Assembly: GCF_046097105.1 (NCBI RefSeq) | Contig: NZ_CP175562.1 | Span: 1,364,001-1,428,000, forward strand | Origin: Natroniella sp046097105 | GTDB taxonomy: Bacteria > Bacillota > Halanaerobiia > Halobacteroidales > Halobacteroidaceae | Direction: 5' to 3' | Length of the DNA stretch: 64,000 nucleotides | In this document: positions 1 to 7,732 of the stretch, piece after piece | Position numbering within the stretch: position 1 is the first letter of the stretch | Layout of the letters: every line of letters starts with the position of its first letter | Notes under the pieces: generated by a model | Seen by the model: only the letters and a program-made list of their open reading frames with translations | Told to the model about the DNA's origin: nothing | The model's database searches: none | Made by a program: the position numbers and the translations under genes

Positions 1-1
1 T

Positions 2-133
2 TTAGGAGCAGCTACTATAATCCCCTTTGATATTCCAACAAATATTACTATCTTTATTGGTAATATTATCTTTGGAATTACCGTATCTTACTTAATCACC
101 AGCTGGGGTGGAGAAAAACTGCCAGCTACTTAA
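2..133 (+). CDS. C-terminal end of an unidentified integral membrane protein (partial)
   Basis: The window opens inside a plus-strand frame that reads 43 codons to a TAA. The peptide is hydrophobic (for example IFIGNIIFGITVSYLI), so it contains a last transmembrane helix followed by a short tail ending KLPAT. A strong hairpin lies just after the stop, which supports a real gene end. The start and most of the protein lie outside the window, and the family cannot be named from this tail. It is the only plus-strand gene apart from the Mn catalase and cwlD. Confidence 0.6.
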   Translation, partial: LGAATIIPFDIPTNITIFIGNIIFGITVSYLITSWGGEKLPAT

Positions 134-151
134 ATCGATAAATTCCTAAAA

Positions 152-186
152 CAAGAAAAGAGTAGGGAAGACCTACTCTTTTCTTG
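152..186 (+). terminator. Rho-independent terminator of the upstream membrane protein gene
   Basis: A perfect 15-bp inverted repeat (CAAGAAAAGAGTAGG / CCTACTCTTTTCTTG) with a 5-base loop starts 18 bases after the TAA. The descending arm is T-rich. It could act on both strands, but no minus-strand gene ends close to it. Confidence 0.75.
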
Positions 187-248
187 ATATTTAAGTTATC
201 TATATTCAGTTAATGTATAATTTCCTAACTGACTTACTTTTTATTGAT

Positions 249-619
249 ATATTGTGTCACTTTTCCTTTATAAAAATCACACTCAAAACCATGTTTACAA
301 AGAAATTAAAAATCAAACTTTCTTCCGTGCTACCTTTTTTCTTGATAAAAAAGTAGCCAAAAAATCAAGAAGAATTTGAATTTGTGCAACTATTAAAATC
401 AAGTCTCTCTTACTTAAAACATTAAGATCAATCTATAAAATTATCTACCCTTATCTCAGTCACATAATTCTTCCAATAAAATCAAAACCCTGCAATCTAA
501 AATTTAATCATTAAGGACATTTCGCAGTAATATCTAGATTTTTAACAAATTATTATTTTAAATTAGTGTTAATTTGCGTTCATTCGTGGTTCCCTGTTTT
601 TTTGAAAGTGCCACAATAT
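249..619. repeat. Non-coding spacer bounded by 15-bp inverted repeats (MITE-like)
   Basis: The roughly 450-bp spacer between the partial gene and thiE has no credible gene. It is bounded by ATATTGTGTCACTTT (249-263) and AAAGTGCCACAATAT (605-619), which are inverted repeats matching at 14 of 15 positions. Inside are a hairpin at 329-356 (GCTACCTTTTTT / AAAAAAGTAGC) and, near the right end, a GTTAATTTGCGTTCATTCGT string with the look of an interspersed repeat. The termini resemble those of the element at 12278-12521. No transposase is present, so a MITE-like nature is inference. Confidence 0.4.
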
Positions 620-631
620 TGTAATAAAGCA

Positions 632-1261
632 TTACTTCATCTTTTGCCTAATTTTTTTTATCTTCTTGTGAATATCCTCTGCCTCAACGATTTCAGTAAT
701 CATTGCTACACAGCTAGCTCCCTTTTCTACTACCAACTCCACATTATCCTCTTTAATCCCGCCTATTGCTACAAAAGGAAGATCTATATTATCGACTACA
801 TACTCTAAATACTCTAAACCCACTGGGGCACAGACATCCTCTTTAGTATCAGTGGCAAAGATCGGGCCAACACCAATATAGTCAACACCCTCAACCACTG
901 CTTCTCTAGCTTGCTGTGGTGAATGGGTCGATAACCCGATTATCTTATCCTCACCGATTAAATCTCTAACTACATCTACTGGCAAATCATCTTGTCCAAT
1001 ATGAACCCCATCAGCATTTACAACCAAAGCTAAATCAATGTCATCATTAATAATAAATGTTACCCCTGCCTCTTTAGTCAACTGGCGTAACTTTTTTGCT
1101 TCTTGATATTTATCAAGCATATCCTTTTCTTTCTCACGATACTGAATAACCTCAACTCCAGCAGCAATCATCTCTTTAACAACCTCTATATTACTCCGTC
1201 CTTTAGAAAATTTTTCTCCTGTAAGACAATAAATATCAGTATCCAATACTTTCTTGCTCAT
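632..1261 (-). CDS. thiE: Thiamine-phosphate synthase ThiE
   Basis: ThiE joins the pyrimidine (HMP-PP) and thiazole phosphate to give thiamine phosphate in the cytoplasm. Motifs of the TIM-barrel family are visible: VIQYREK near the N-terminus, FIINDDIDLA, ADGVHIGQDDLP, the phosphate-binding YIGVGPIFATDTK, and AIGGI. The frame is open to a TTG at 1276, but AGGAGG lies about 7 bases upstream of an ATG at 1261, so the start MSKKVLDTD is preferred (209 aa, normal length). It is the last gene of the thiD-C-S-G-H-E operon, 21 bases after thiH. No clear terminator follows. Confidence 0.93.
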   Translation of the reverse strand: MSKKVLDTDIYCLTGEKFSKGRSNIEVVKEMIAAGVEVIQYREKEKDMLDKYQEAKKLRQLTKEAGVTFIINDDIDLALVVNADGVHIGQDDLPVDVVRDLIGEDKIIGLSTHSPQQAREAVVEGVDYIGVGPIFATDTKEDVCAPVGLEYLEYVVDNIDLPFVAIGGIKEDNVELVVEKGASCVAMITEIVEAEDIHKKIKKIRQKMK

Positions 1262-1282
1262 ATTTTTCCTCCTCAACCGATT

Positions 1283-2386
1283 CTAAATTCGATGCCAATT
1301 CTTAAATACAGTTTGATAACCTTTATTACCAAGCAACTTAGTAATCTCATCTACATCACGATCATCAGAAATATCAAATTGATTCGTTCCTTCCTGTGAC
1401 TCCGCATAACCTCCTACTTCAGTAGATGACTCAGCAGAAATCTTAGTAATTCCTAACGGCAATAAATTATTCCTCAACTCTGCTCGCTCCCTAGTAGAAA
1501 GATTAAGGCCTGCTCGAGGTAAAAATAATCGATAGGCTAATAAAATTTGAACCAACTGACTATCCCCAACAATAGAATTAGGTTGAAAACTTCCTAAATG
1601 GGGTCTCAAACGAGGCACAGAAAGATTGACCTCTGTTTCTAAGTAATTATCTTGTAGATACTTAGCATGTAACCCTGCAAAAAATGCCTCTTTTCTCCAC
1701 TGTCCAAGCCCTAATAATGCTCCGATATTAACCTGTCTCATCCCTGCTTGGCAACCTCTCTCAGGAGCGTCTAAACGATAAAGATAATCACTCTTTGGCC
1801 CTTGAGGATGAACTTCTTCATAAATTTCTTGGTCATAAACCTCTTGATAAATAGTCAACCCTTCTACTCCCGCTGCAATTAATTCTTTGTACTCAGCCAC
1901 CTCTAATGGATAGACTTCAATACTCAAACAAGGAAAATGCTCTTTAAGTAAAAGTACCGACTCCTTCAAATAAGAGACTGGACTATGCTTACGAGATTCA
2001 CCAGTTAAGAGCAATAAATGTTTAATCCCCTTCTCAGCAATTATCTTAGCTTCTTCTTCTATCTCTGCTAAATCAAGCTTGCTTCTTTTAAATTTATTAT
2101 TGACACTAAAGCCACAATACAGACATTGATTAACACAATAATCTGCTAAATATAATGGTAAATATAGAAGCATCGTCCGTCCAAAATGCTGCAAAGTCAA
2201 TTGTGAAGCCTTTTGAGCCATCTCCTCTAAATAATTGCTGGCTGCAGGAGATAACAAGGTTAAAAAGTCTTCCTTAGTCAATCGTTCTTTACCCAATACT
2301 CGCTCTACATCTGCTGTATTTACTTCTTCAAAAAAAGAATTAAAATCTAGTTGATTTAATTGATTATATTCTTGGTAAAAACTCAT
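1283..2386 (-). CDS. thiH: 2-iminoacetate synthase ThiH (radical SAM tyrosine lyase)
   Basis: ThiH cleaves tyrosine to dehydroglycine and p-cresol, giving the C-N unit used by ThiG for the thiazole ring in anaerobic bacteria. The radical SAM cluster motif CX3CX2C is present at residues 84, 88 and 91 (YCVNQCLYCGF), followed by LLLLTGES and the C-terminal TKISAESSTEVGGY segment. The length (367 aa) is normal. Its ATG overlaps the thiG stop by 4 bases, so the two are translationally coupled. The choice of ThiH rather than an oxygen-dependent ThiO fits an anaerobe. Confidence 0.93.
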   Translation of the reverse strand: MSFYQEYNQLNQLDFNSFFEEVNTADVERVLGKERLTKEDFLTLLSPAASNYLEEMAQKASQLTLQHFGRTMLLYLPLYLADYCVNQCLYCGFSVNNKFKRSKLDLAEIEEEAKIIAEKGIKHLLLLTGESRKHSPVSYLKESVLLLKEHFPCLSIEVYPLEVAEYKELIAAGVEGLTIYQEVYDQEIYEEVHPQGPKSDYLYRLDAPERGCQAGMRQVNIGALLGLGQWRKEAFFAGLHAKYLQDNYLETEVNLSVPRLRPHLGSFQPNSIVGDSQLVQILLAYRLFLPRAGLNLSTRERAELRNNLLPLGITKISAESSTEVGGYAESQEGTNQFDISDDRDVDEITKLLGNKGYQTVFKNWHRI

Positions 2387-3162
2387 TCTTGATCTTCCTT
2401 TAAAAATCCAGTCAGTGGTGATGATGCAGAAGCATACTTCTTAACAGCCCCTGTACCAGCAAGATAAGCCTTTCTTCCTGCTTCTACAGCAGCCGCGAAC
2501 GCATCTCCCATTACAACAGGATCTTTAGCAGTAGCTATTGCCGTATTGACTAAGACTGCATCAGCTCCCATTTCCATTGCTTCTGCTGCCTGAGATGGCT
2601 TCCCAATCCCAGCATCAACTACTATCGGTAACTCTATCTCCTCAATCAAGATCCTAACCAACTCTTTCGTCTTCAAACCACGATTAGAACCGATCGGTGC
2701 ACCTAACGGCATTACTGCTGCTGCTCCTGCCTCTTCTAATCGCTTAGCTACCATCAAATCAGGACTAACATAAGGTAAGACTACAAATCCTTCCTTAGCC
2801 AAGATCTCTGTTGCTTTAATTGTTTCTTGATTGTCAGGAAGTAGATATTTATTATCTGAAATAACCTCAATTTTGACCCAATTACCACAACCGGCTGCTT
2901 TAGCTATCCTAGCAATTCTAACTGCTTCTTCAGCTGTTCTTGCTCCCGAAGTATTAGGTAGTAATACACAGTTTTCAGGAATATAATTAATAACATTATG
3001 CTGTGGCGAATCAAAATCAACCCTCCGTAAAGCCATCGTTACTACCTGTGAACGGGCAGCTTTAATAGTTTCAGGAATTAAATTTTGATTAGAAAACTTA
3101 CCTGTCCCAGTAAATAATCTACTATCAAGTTCTTTATCTCCAATAACTAATCGATCAGCCAT
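2383..3162 (-). CDS. thiG: Thiazole synthase ThiG
   Basis: ThiG builds the thiazole phosphate ring from deoxyxylulose 5-phosphate, dehydroglycine and the sulfur carried by ThiS thiocarboxylate. The Schiff-base lysine lies in NWVKIEVI (K97). AVMPLGAPIGSNRGL and VVDAGIGKPSQAAEAMEMGADAV form the phosphate-binding region. Length 259 aa is normal. The start ATG is 2 bases after thiS, and its Shine-Dalgarno (GGAGGAGGAG) is the sequence that also encodes the last glycines of ThiS. Confidence 0.95.
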   Translation of the reverse strand: MADRLVIGDKELDSRLFTGTGKFSNQNLIPETIKAARSQVVTMALRRVDFDSPQHNVINYIPENCVLLPNTSGARTAEEAVRIARIAKAAGCGNWVKIEVISDNKYLLPDNQETIKATEILAKEGFVVLPYVSPDLMVAKRLEEAGAAAVMPLGAPIGSNRGLKTKELVRILIEEIELPIVVDAGIGKPSQAAEAMEMGADAVLVNTAIATAKDPVVMGDAFAAAVEAGRKAYLAGTGAVKKYASASSPLTGFLKEDQE

Positions 3163-3164
3163 GA

Positions 3165-3371
3165 TTATTCTCCTCCTCCTACAAAGTTAAGTATCTCTAA
3201 TTTATCATCTTCTGCTAGTTCAATCTGCTCCCATTTATCCTGCTTAATAACTTGGCCATTATACTCTACTACAACCCTACCAACTTCTAAATCTTTATTC
3301 TCTAAGTAATCAACTATGCTCAACCCTGCTTTTATTTCCTCTTCTTTTCCATTAACAGTTATCTTCATCAA
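3165..3371 (-). CDS. thiS: Sulfur carrier protein ThiS
   Basis: ThiS is a ubiquitin-fold protein; its C-terminal glycine is adenylated and converted to a thiocarboxylate that donates sulfur to ThiG. The 68 aa and beta-grasp pattern (MKITVNGKEEEI, VVEYNGQVI, DKLEILNFVGGG) fit. The C-terminus reads VGGGE, one residue past the glycines, whereas classical ThiS ends in GG. No ThiF adenylyltransferase gene is in this operon. The coding for the three glycines doubles as the thiG ribosome site. The upstream spacer is an inverted-repeat element that carries the thiS Shine-Dalgarno. Confidence 0.9.
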   Translation of the reverse strand: MMKITVNGKEEEIKAGLSIVDYLENKDLEVGRVVVEYNGQVIKQDKWEQIELAEDDKLEILNFVGGGE

Positions 3372-3390
3372 GCAACACCCCTCCGGTAAA

Positions 3391-3526
3391 GCATTTAATA
3401 ACTAACATTTAATAATTAATAGTTAAAATTCAAAGCTTTAAAACATAAAAAGTTGATTTTAATTTTTATCTCTAACTAATTATTTTTAAGGTCTTTTCAT
3501 TATTCATTATTCATTATTCAATGCTT
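3391..3526. repeat. Operon-internal inverted-repeat element, thiC-thiS spacer
   Basis: The spacer is a single AT-rich inverted-repeat unit. In mRNA sense it starts AAAAGCATTGAATAATGAAT right after the thiC stop and ends ATTATTAAATGTTAGTTATT, AAATGC, then TTTACCGGAGGGGTGTT, which contains the thiS Shine-Dalgarno. The outer GCATT and AATGC ends and the TAATNA-type units pair. The same ends occur in the carA-carB and argB-argD spacers. Confidence 0.65.
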
Positions 3527-4810
3527 TTATAGTGCTTCATCAACAACCTTCATAGCACAATAAGAACCACACATCGTACAAGCATCCTCATCTTTTAAGA
3601 TCTGATTATGATCTGTTCTTTCTTGTCTAGCCTTTTCAGGGTCAATAGATAATTCAATCTGCCTATCCCAGTCAAGCTTCTTTCTTGCTTTAGCCATTTC
3701 CAAATCTCTCTGCTTAGCTTGAGCTATTCCTTTAGCTATATCCCCAGCATGAGCAGCTATCTTAGTAGCAACGACACCATCTTTAACATCTTCAACACTA
3801 GGTAAGCCAATATGTTCTGCTGGAGTTACATAGCATAAAAAATCAGCCCCAGCACTAGCTGCTGCTGTTCCACCGATTGCTGCTGTAATATGATCATAAC
3901 CTAGTGCAATATCAGTTACGATTGGCCCTAAAACATAAAAAGGTGCTCCCTTACATAACTCTTTTTGGAGTTTAATATTGGTTTCAATCTGATCATATGG
4001 TACATGACCTGGCCCTTCAACCATTACTTGAACATCAGCCTCCCTAGCTCTATCTACTAACTCCCCTAAGATTAGCAATTCATGAATTTGAGCCCTATCA
4101 GTAGCATCTGCTAATGATCCTGGACGTAAGCCATCACCCAAGCTTAATGTCACATCATACTCATAACAGATCTCTAACAATCGATCATAGTACTCATATA
4201 AAGGATTTTCTTGATTATTATGTAGCATCCAGCCTGTCATAAATGAACCGCCTCGACTGACTATATCTGTAATTCTTCCCTCATCTCTCAAGTGGCGAAT
4301 CGTCTCTAATGTCAAACCACAGTGAACTGTGATAAAATCGACTCCATCTTCAGCATGCTCTTCAACCACTGTAAAAATATCTTCAACTGTCATATCAACA
4401 ATTGCCTGCTCTGCTTGTAAAGTTTCTACAGTAGCCTGATAGATCGGTACCGTTCCTAAAGGAACTTCAGCTGCAGCTAAAATTGCCTCTCTTGTCTCAG
4501 AAATCTTCTCACCTGTTGATAGATCCATTACTGCATCTGCCCCTGCTCTTACAGCTACTTCTAACTTCTTTAATTCCTTTTCAATCTCAGGATAATCCTC
4601 TGATGTTCCAAAGTTAGCATTAACCTTTGTCGTTAATCCCTCTCCAAAACCATTAGGATCTAAATTTTCATGATTCTTATTAGCTGGAATTACAATGGTT
4701 CCATCTGCCAACCCTGTCCTGATTACTTCTGGATCTACCCCTTCTTTTTCAGCTACCCTCTTCATTGCTGGAGTAATCACTCCATTTTTTGCTTCTGTTA
4801 CTTGTGTCAT
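3527..4810 (-). CDS. thiC: Phosphomethylpyrimidine synthase ThiC
   Basis: ThiC is a non-canonical radical SAM enzyme that rearranges aminoimidazole ribotide to HMP phosphate. Family blocks include IVIPANKNHENLDPNGFGEGL, the FITVHCG segment, SRGGSFMTGWM, LSLGDGLRPGS, VMVEGPGHVPYDQI and the C-terminal iron-sulfur ligands CTMCGSYC. The last motif reads CX2CX3C here. The frame opens at a GTG (4822), but AGAGGAG abuts that codon; the ATG at 4810 (MTQVTEAKNG) is better spaced, giving 427 aa. This is the short clostridial/archaeal form. It is second in the operon after thiD. Confidence 0.93.
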   Translation of the reverse strand: MTQVTEAKNGVITPAMKRVAEKEGVDPEVIRTGLADGTIVIPANKNHENLDPNGFGEGLTTKVNANFGTSEDYPEIEKELKKLEVAVRAGADAVMDLSTGEKISETREAILAAAEVPLGTVPIYQATVETLQAEQAIVDMTVEDIFTVVEEHAEDGVDFITVHCGLTLETIRHLRDEGRITDIVSRGGSFMTGWMLHNNQENPLYEYYDRLLEICYEYDVTLSLGDGLRPGSLADATDRAQIHELLILGELVDRAREADVQVMVEGPGHVPYDQIETNIKLQKELCKGAPFYVLGPIVTDIALGYDHITAAIGGTAAASAGADFLCYVTPAEHIGLPSVEDVKDGVVATKIAAHAGDIAKGIAQAKQRDLEMAKARKKLDWDRQIELSIDPEKARQERTDHNQILKDEDACTMCGSYCAMKVVDEAL

Positions 4811-5015
4811 TTTTTTATTCACTCCTCTTTTATAATTTACAATTTCCTCTAAATTGCAAAATCTATACTTAGCTCAGACAAAATTTTCCTAAAACCTAAT
4901 TAGAAGCCTAAAGTCAAAACCAATCTAACACAATCTAGCATAAAGATATAGATTTTTTCAAAGATCTTAACCTTTTAAGATTTTGATCTTCAACTATCAA
5001 TTATCAACTGTCAAC

Positions 5016-5798
5016 TTATACTTTAACTAGGTGGTTAACAGGATTATTACCTGCTCCAACTGGACAACCTTCTTTTATTGCTTTCGTTACAAACTCTTTA
5101 CTCCTCTCAACAGCCTCTACAACCGAATAACCTAACCCTAAATTACTAGCAATCGCTGCAGATAAAGTACAGCCAGTCCCATGGGTATCGCTAGTATCAA
5201 CCCTAGCTACTGTAAAATCAATAAACTCTTGACCATTATACAATAAATCTCTAGCCATCTCTCCTTTCTGATGCCCCCCTTTAACCAATACATAGTCAGA
5301 ACCCAATTGATGTAATCTTTTAGCTAATTGCTCTAACTCCAACCCACTATCCAACTCTTCTCCTAATAACACCTTAGCTTCATTTAAATTAGGAGTAATT
5401 ACTTTGGCTAGTGGAATTAATTGATCACGTAAAACCTCTACAGCTTCTTCAGCCAACAATAAATCACCACTAGTAGCTACCATTACTGGATCAACCACTA
5501 GATTAGGTAAGTTATATTCCTTTATCTTACTAACTACTGCTGTAATAATCTCAGCATTAGCTAACATTCCTGTTTTTAATGCTTTAAAATTTAAATCACT
5601 ACAAACAGAATCTAACTGCTCTTTAACAAACTGACCACTAATCTCTTCAACCCCTTGTACTCCCAAGGTGTTTTGAGCAGTCACAGCTGTAATTACACAA
5701 GCACCATAAACCCCCCAATTAGTCATCGTCTTTAAGTCAGCCTGAATTCCTGCTCCCCCTCCTGAATCAGAACCTGCAATCGTCAATACCTGCTTCAT
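5016..5798 (-). CDS. thiD: Hydroxymethylpyrimidine/phosphomethylpyrimidine kinase ThiD
   Basis: ThiD phosphorylates HMP and HMP-P to the pyrophosphate used by ThiE. The ribokinase-fold motifs are clear: MKQVLTIAGSDSGGGAGIQADLK at the N-terminus (substrate and glycine-rich loop), VVDPVMVATSG, YVLVKGGHQ, and the anion hole DTHGTGCTLSAAIASNLG near the C-terminus. Length 260 aa is normal. It is the first gene of the thiamine operon and directly follows the TPP riboswitch. The spacer to thiC (4811-5015) contains single-arm TCAACTATCAATTATCAACT units and no further gene. Confidence 0.95.
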   Translation of the reverse strand: MKQVLTIAGSDSGGGAGIQADLKTMTNWGVYGACVITAVTAQNTLGVQGVEEISGQFVKEQLDSVCSDLNFKALKTGMLANAEIITAVVSKIKEYNLPNLVVDPVMVATSGDLLLAEEAVEVLRDQLIPLAKVITPNLNEAKVLLGEELDSGLELEQLAKRLHQLGSDYVLVKGGHQKGEMARDLLYNGQEFIDFTVARVDTSDTHGTGCTLSAAIASNLGLGYSVVEAVERSKEFVTKAIKEGCPVGAGNNPVNHLVKV

Positions 5799-5863
5799 CT
5801 CAGCTCCTCCTTTTAAATCTAGGTACCAATTAATAGTTACAAATTAATAATCACTAATTCCAA

Positions 5864-5891
5864 CAAAAAAACACATCCAGATAGGATGTGC
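5864..5891 (-). terminator. Attenuator terminator of the TPP riboswitch
   Basis: In minus-strand sense the hairpin CACATCC-TATCT-GGATGTG is followed by eight T residues. It lies between the TPP aptamer and thiD, the standard arrangement for transcription attenuation: with TPP bound the terminator forms and the thiamine operon is off. Confidence 0.85.
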
Positions 5892-5913
5892 TCTAATTTA
5901 TGTATTCTAAACC

Positions 5914-6007
5914 AAGCACCAATTCCCTACGCTGGTATTATCCAGATCAGGTTTAAGAGACTAGAGTCTTACCTCTTTCTCAGCCCACCTAGAGCGCCCC
6001 TATTGGT
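5914..6007 (-). promoter_or_regulatory. TPP riboswitch (THI element) controlling thiDCSGHE
   Basis: The minus strand carries the diagnostic THI-box sequence: GGGGCGCT, the pyrimidine-binding GGGCTGAGA, then AACCTGATCTGGATAATACC and AGCGTAGGGA. The outer stem P1 pairs ACCAAT (5' side, near 6007) with ATTGGT (3' side, near 5917). It sits 116 bases upstream of thiD with an attenuator hairpin in between. Thiamine pyrophosphate would repress the whole operon. Confidence 0.95.
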
Positions 6008-6034
6008 CTTTCCACTATTTTATTTTCTAGTTAA

Positions 6035-6063
6035 ATCATATCAGAATTCATCTTAATTTTCAA
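6035..6063 (-). promoter_or_regulatory. Vegetative-type promoter of the thiamine operon
   Basis: On the minus strand TTGAAA (6058-6063) and TATGAT (6035-6040) are separated by 17 bases. Transcription would begin near 6028, about 20 bases before the riboswitch, as expected. Confidence 0.75.
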
Positions 6064-6204
6064 CTAAAGTCTAAAGTTTTAAATAATTAAACATAAAAAA
6101 GGCTAATTATGTATTTTTTATCCTATAACAGTTAATTGTTTTCAGTATTATGCCTAAGCTAGTTACAAATAATAAATAATAGAAGTTAAAAAGGAGCTGA
6201 AGAG

Positions 6205-6897
6205 ATGTTTAAGCATAATAAAGAATTATTACATGAAGTTAAAGTAGACCAACCAAACCCTAACTATGCTACTATGTTACAAGAACAATTAGGCGGGGCC
6301 AACGGTGAATTAAAAGCTGGCCTCCAATATTTTAGCCAAAGTTTTAGAATTCAAGATCCAGAGATTAAAGATCTATTCTTAGATATTGCTGCCGAAGAAT
6401 TTAGTCATGCTGAAATGGTAGCTACTACTATCAATCTATTAAATGGACATGATGTAGCCAATACTGATGATACTGTAGGCCAAATTCAATCTCAAGTGTT
6501 GGGTGGTCTATCACCTATGCTAGCTAACGCTTCTGGTTCTCCTTTCACTGGCAACTTCATTAATGTTACTGGGGATATTGCTGCTGATATCCTCTCTAAT
6601 ATTGCTGCTGAACAGAGAGCTAAAGTGGTCTATGAATATCTTTATCGCCAAATTGATGATGAAGGAGTTCGAGAAACAATTGATTTTTTATTAAACCGTG
6701 AAGAAGCACACAATGCTTTATTTAGAGAAGCCTTAAATAAGGTTCAAAATGAAGAGAGATCCTCTAATCATGACTTTGGAGTTACTGAAGATTCAAAATT
6801 ATACTTTGATCTATCTACTCCTGGTAGATATTTTGCTGATCCTAACCCCACTTCTCCTTCATTTGACAATCCACATCAAGATCAACCTCTCCAGTAA
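6205..6897 (+). CDS. Manganese-containing catalase family protein
   Basis: This is a ferritin-like four-helix protein that would dismute hydrogen peroxide at a dimanganese centre. Candidate metal ligands are E35 (in GGANGEL), E65 and H68 (AAEEFSHAEM), E136 (NIAAEQRAK) and H169 (NREEAHNALF), in the spacing of known Mn catalases. The tail TPGRYFADPNPTSPSFDNPH is also typical. Length is 230 aa. The start has AAGGAG 8 bases upstream. It is monocistronic on the plus strand, facing trhA. Close relatives include the spore-coat protein CotJC, so a coat role cannot be excluded. Confidence 0.9.
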   Translation: MFKHNKELLHEVKVDQPNPNYATMLQEQLGGANGELKAGLQYFSQSFRIQDPEIKDLFLDIAAEEFSHAEMVATTINLLNGHDVANTDDTVGQIQSQVLGGLSPMLANASGSPFTGNFINVTGDIAADILSNIAAEQRAKVVYEYLYRQIDDEGVRETIDFLLNREEAHNALFREALNKVQNEERSSNHDFGVTEDSKLYFDLSTPGRYFADPNPTSPSFDNPHQDQPLQ

Positions 6898-6905
6898 AAG
6901 ATTTT

Positions 6906-6934
6906 GGCTGTTGGTAAATAACCAACAGCCCTTT
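6906..6934 (+). terminator. Terminator of the Mn catalase gene
   Basis: A 10-bp perfect stem (GGCTGTTGGT / ACCAACAGCC, loop AAATA) lies 8 bases after the stop, followed by CTTTATTAT. It stands between two convergent genes; the T tract favours the plus-strand transcript. Confidence 0.75.
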
Positions 6935-6935
6935 A

Positions 6936-7574
6936 TTATAAGAGTAAATATAATATAGTGACAAAATGACATATACTTCCTGCTAAAACAAAAAGATGCC
7001 AGATAGCATGGTGGTATTTGAGATTTCTCCACACATAAAATATTGTACCCATAGTATATAATACTCCTCCTGTAACCAAAAAAATCAAACTGGTTCTATT
7101 TATTGCTTGCACTAATGGTCTAATAGCAACTATGATCAACCAACCCATAATCAAATATAATACTGTTGAAAATATCATAAATCTTTTAACCCAAAAAACT
7201 TTAAAGATAATTCCCACCACAGCTATACCCCATACTATTCCAAAAATCAACCAACCTAAAAAACCTCTCAGCGGAATTAAAGTAATTGGAGTATAGGTTC
7301 CTGCAATCAATAAATAAATAGCTGCATGATCAAAAATTTGAAAGATATCCTTTACTTTACCTTCAGAAAAGCTGTGATACAGAGTCGATGATAAATAAAG
7401 AATTACTAATGTAGTACCATAAATAGCAAAACTAGCCTGATACCAGATATCTCCATAAACATTGGCCAATACAACTAAAACAACCAAGGCAGCAATCGCT
7501 AATCCCAAACCAACCCCATGCAAAATAGCATTCGTGATCTCTTCACTTCTCGTTAAACCCCCATTAATATCCAT
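6936..7574 (-). CDS. trhA: Hemolysin III / TrhA (PAQR) family membrane protein
   Basis: A 212-residue polytopic membrane protein with about seven helices. PAQR-family features are present: EEITNAILHGVG near the N-terminus, STLYHSF with the first conserved His, DHAAIYLLIAGTYTP, and the C-terminal HAIWHLFVLAGSICHF, whose histidines with the first His would bind a metal. Members have been called hemolysin III and linked to membrane homeostasis in Bacillus; the exact role here is unknown. GGGAG precedes the ATG. It appears monocistronic; the 158-bp spacer to carB shows no clear terminator. Confidence 0.88.
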   Translation of the reverse strand: MDINGGLTRSEEITNAILHGVGLGLAIAALVVLVVLANVYGDIWYQASFAIYGTTLVILYLSSTLYHSFSEGKVKDIFQIFDHAAIYLLIAGTYTPITLIPLRGFLGWLIFGIVWGIAVVGIIFKVFWVKRFMIFSTVLYLIMGWLIIVAIRPLVQAINRTSLIFLVTGGVLYTMGTIFYVWRNLKYHHAIWHLFVLAGSICHFVTILYLLL

Positions 7575-7732
7575 TTTAATCTCCCTTATAAGTTAATACC
7601 TCTACCCTTTTGGGGTTAAATCATCATATCCTTTCTTTTTCTTATCTATATATATTTACACATAAGAAGAAAATAATCCTTCATATTAAATATATTTTTT
7701 TGTAAACTTTTAACAATAATAGATATTTTCCT

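Noticed and set aside
566..808. 80-codon plus-strand frame across the thiE 3' end
   Set aside because: Mostly antisense of thiE; no ribosome site and low-complexity hydrophobic composition.
1262..1276. Upstream TTG start for thiE giving five extra residues
   Set aside because: The extension covers the AGGAGG ribosome site of the ATG at 1261, so it is not translated.
3391..3526. CRISPR-like array from repeated TAATNA units
   Set aside because: Units are only about 7-8 bases, without unique spacers, and are arranged as two inverted arms; no cas gene is present.
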